From NCBI GenBank assembly GCA_003456035.1, contig DMPJ01000567.1:1-7559 (forward strand): 7,559 nt of DNA, read 5' to 3'. The DNA is from Planktothrix sp. UBA8402. GTDB lineage: Bacteria > Cyanobacteriota > Cyanobacteriia > Cyanobacteriales > Microcoleaceae. The position numbers and the translations under genes are program-made. Position 1 is the first letter of the stretch. Each line of letters starts with the position of its first letter. The notes beneath the pieces were generated by a model. The model was not told where the DNA came from, searched no databases, and saw only the letters and a list, made by a program, of their open reading frames with translations. Positions 5,576 through 7,559 of the stretch are shown piece after piece.

Positions 5576-7559
5576 GTGGGAATTCTCGATTTAGTTAGTC
5601 AACGCAGTGTCCGTGTGTTAACAGCCTTTGGGGCGATACTGGTTGGGGGTGTTGCTTGTCCCCTGATTCCGGCTTTACAAGGAATTGGCCCACTGCAATG
5701 CCTTATTACCATTGGTACAGGACTTGCTGGGAACATATTTGCAAGTGATCTTGGGGCCATTGCTGAGGGTCTGGGACAAGAGGATATTCTCTCTAACCAT
5801 GATCTCACCAAAGCGGTCGGATTAGCGGTTGGGTTATTATTAAAATCCATCGCTACCTCAGAACAATATCGCAGTTTCGAGAAACCTTTAAAAAAATTAG
5901 CCAAAGCCACCCCGAAAAAGTGGCTCAAATTGGCAGAAGCCAACCGCAACGGCGAAATTAATATTATTGATCCGATTCAAGAGGAAGAATTAGTTAACCT
6001 TTTTTCTCAAACCCATGACGACTTTTTTAACCAACAGCCTTTAACTCCCGCAGCCTGGGAAAGTCTATTAAAAGATTGGTTATGCCCTGAAGTCGGGATC
6101 ACCTTACCACCTGAAGTCATCACCGGAGTTGCCCAAATCTTAGCCGAGAAATTCCCGAAAGCCCTACGCGAAGTGTTAAAACGGGATGCTGAACAGGGGG
6201 GAAAAGCCTTTGGGGGGTTAATGTTATCCCTGTTGGGGCAAATTTTAGCCACCTTGCGAGATCAGCCCCAACAAACGGCTAATTTAGAACCGATTCAAGC
6301 GGGTTTAGCAGAGATTGAAAAGTTACAGAACGATCATACAGAACAGTTTAAAAAGTTGGGAACTGAGATGGAATCGGGGTTTGATGCCGTCTTACAACAG
6401 TTGGGAATAACTCAGGCACAAATTCAAGAATTGCGGGGTTGGTTATCAGAGGAATTACAAACTTTACAAGAGACAATCACCGCCGGATTCGAGCAAGTTG
6501 GTCAACAGAATCAAGAGTTAAAACAAAGCTTAGAGACGATTATCGGCTTCTTTGAGCGAGACCAACCGAAAATTCAAGCGATTTCCTTTAGTCTAAATAC
6601 CACACCTCCGGCGGTGATGTATTGGCAAGGGCGAGAAGCGGATTTAGCGATTGTTAACGGTTGGTTAGACGATGAAAATAATAAATTGGGTGTAATTGTC
6701 GCTATTGCTGGGATGGGAAAATCAACCCTGGCGGCAAAAGTCTTTGAGGACAGAACGGATTTTGTTGATAAATTGTGGCTAGATTTAGGCCAACGTCCTC
6801 TTTTCTCGATTGTTGCCCAGGGGATTTTAACTCAGTTGGGAAAACTATCTCCAGACCAGTTAAAAGAAATTGAAGAAACTCGTTTTACCGAGGTTTTAAT
6901 CCACTGTCTGCAACAACAACGGTTTTTACTGGTCTTAGATAATCTGGAATCGGTGCTTCAGGATGAAGGCTATCAGAATTTCTTGCAACACTGGTTAGGG
7001 AAATGTCATCAGACGGAAATTCTGGTGACGACCCAAGTTGTGCCGAATTTAGTCCAGGATAAACCCACAGAATTAGCCCTACAAGGACTTTCAGCAACGG
7101 AAGGAAGACAATTACTTCAAAATTTAGACATTGGAGGGACAGAGGCGGAATTGGAGGCTTTTGTGGCTCAGGTGAATGGCCATCCTCTGACCTTGCGACT
7201 GGTGGCGGGGTTACTGAATGGGGAAATCGGCCCAGAGGCGACTATTGGGGATTTAGCTTCGTTAGGAATAGCCGATGTCGGGGAGTTGATGGGGCGGTTA
7301 CAGGGATTCCACCGTCAGGAGGCGGTGCAGTTGGTGGCCGTGTTGGATGCCAGTTTTAACCATTTATCGGAGAAGTTACAACGGGTGTTGTTGTCCTTGG
7401 TGGTGTTGCGTTGGGGGTTTGATGCGGTGACGGCCACGGCTATTTCTGGGGAAACGTTGACGGATAAGGAATTGCGGGAGTTAGGAAAACGGGGATTTTT
7501 GGCGTCGGAAACCAGGGGAGTTTATACGTTTTTGCCCTTAATTTTGGAGTATCTCAAGT
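5576..7559 (+). CDS. STAND-class (NB-ARC-like) NTPase, 3' end beyond window
   Basis: The frame is open from GTG 5576 to the right edge (661 codons, no stop). Residues about 14-60 are Gly/Ala/Leu/Ile-rich and hydrophobic (AFGAILVGGVACPLIPAL, then ITIGTGLAGNIFASDLGAIA). Residues about 75-230 are a helical domain I cannot assign, including KALREVLKRDAEQGGKAFGG. A probable coiled coil spans about 237-327. The NTPase module begins at YWQGRE (349-354). Its P-loop is AGMGKST (Lys382), its Walker B is FLLVLDN (Asp455), the sensor-like strand is ILVTTQ (482-487) and the GxP motif is GHPLTLRL (535-542). A winged-helix-like segment starts near VLDASFNHLS (589-598). In STAND proteins this switch is followed by repeats that sense a trigger, and an N-terminal part acts as effector. 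Here the sensor is outside the window. A role in defence or regulated cell death is inferred, and signalling is an alternative. Confidence 0.85.
   Translation, partial: MGILDLVSQRSVRVLTAFGAILVGGVACPLIPALQGIGPLQCLITIGTGLAGNIFASDLGAIAEGLGQEDILSNHDLTKAVGLAVGLLLKSIATSEQYRSFEKPLKKLAKATPKKWLKLAEANRNGEINIIDPIQEEELVNLFSQTHDDFFNQQPLTPAAWESLLKDWLCPEVGITLPPEVITGVAQILAEKFPKALREVLKRDAEQGGKAFGGLMLSLLGQILATLRDQPQQTANLEPIQAGLAEIEKLQNDHTEQFKKLGTEMESGFDAVLQQLGITQAQIQELRGWLSEELQTLQETITAGFEQVGQQNQELKQSLETIIGFFERDQPKIQAISFSLNTTPPAVMYWQGREADLAIVNGWLDDENNKLGVIVAIAGMGKSTLAAKVFEDRTDFVDKLWLDLGQRPLFSIVAQGILTQLGKLSPDQLKEIEETRFTEVLIHCLQQQRFLLVLDNLESVLQDEGYQNFLQHWLGKCHQTEILVTTQVVPNLVQDKPTELALQGLSATEGRQLLQNLDIGGTEAELEAFVAQVNGHPLTLRLVAGLLNGEIGPEATIGDLASLGIADVGELMGRLQGFHRQEAVQLVAVLDASFNHLSEKLQRVLLSLVVLRWGFDAVTATAISGETLTDKELRELGKRGFLASETRGVYTFLPLILEYLK

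Noticed and set aside
5599..5949. Minus-strand open frame of 116 codons, with two more at 6007-6252 and 6885-7097
   Set aside because: All are antisense to the STAND NTPase, whose frame is continuous for 661 codons with NTPase motifs. The antisense products show no family features.
1..7559. CRISPR array, tRNA, rRNA or insertion sequence
   Set aside because: I saw no regularly spaced direct repeats of CRISPR length, no tRNA-like cloverleaf, no rRNA sequence and no transposase motifs or terminal inverted repeats with target duplication.

Overview
This window looks like chromosomal DNA from a filamentous, Oscillatoriales-type cyanobacterium. The evidence is four copies of the cyanobacterial HIP1 octamer GCGATCGC (852-859, 911-918, 3192-3199, 3619-3626), a PAM68-type photosystem II assembly factor, a PilB/GspE-like protein of cyanobacterial type, degenerate heptanucleotide tandem repeats between genes, and fairly AT-rich DNA with mostly weak Shine-Dalgarno sites. 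The exact genus cannot be fixed from the sequence.

Layout, left to right. A secreted L,D-transpeptidase (32-685, minus) is followed by about 460 bp without an intact gene. That stretch holds a 15-nt palindrome, two HIP1 sites and what looks like a frameshifted gene remnant on the minus strand (804-1134). Next is a plus-strand gene for a PilB/GspE-like protein that stops before the Walker A region (1147-2286). It converges on a minus-strand gene for an exported, probably beta-barrel, protein (2369-3235), and a heptamer repeat and a long hairpin lie between them. Upstream of the barrel gene on the minus strand is aroF (DAHP synthase, 3365-4426), with its own intrinsic terminator and a second, overlapping hairpin. 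Further upstream on the same strand are pam68 (4546-5082) and rpsO (ribosomal protein S15, 5170-5439), which look like a two-gene transcription unit. Finally, a plus-strand gene divergent from rpsO starts at GTG 5576 and runs off the right edge. It encodes at least 661 residues of a STAND-class NTPase.

Most of the window is housekeeping: aromatic amino-acid entry, translation, photosystem II assembly and cell-wall maintenance. rpsO and pam68 make functional sense together, because cyanobacterial Pam68 acts near the ribosome during chlorophyll-protein synthesis. The accessory, potentially novel part is the right-hand STAND NTPase. It has an unassigned N-terminal region that begins with a Gly/Ala-rich hydrophobic stretch, then a coiled coil, then an NB-ARC-like NTPase with a winged-helix-like segment. 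This is the architecture of a switch protein used in prokaryotic immunity or regulated cell death. The C-terminal sensor region is outside the window, so a defence role is inference only.
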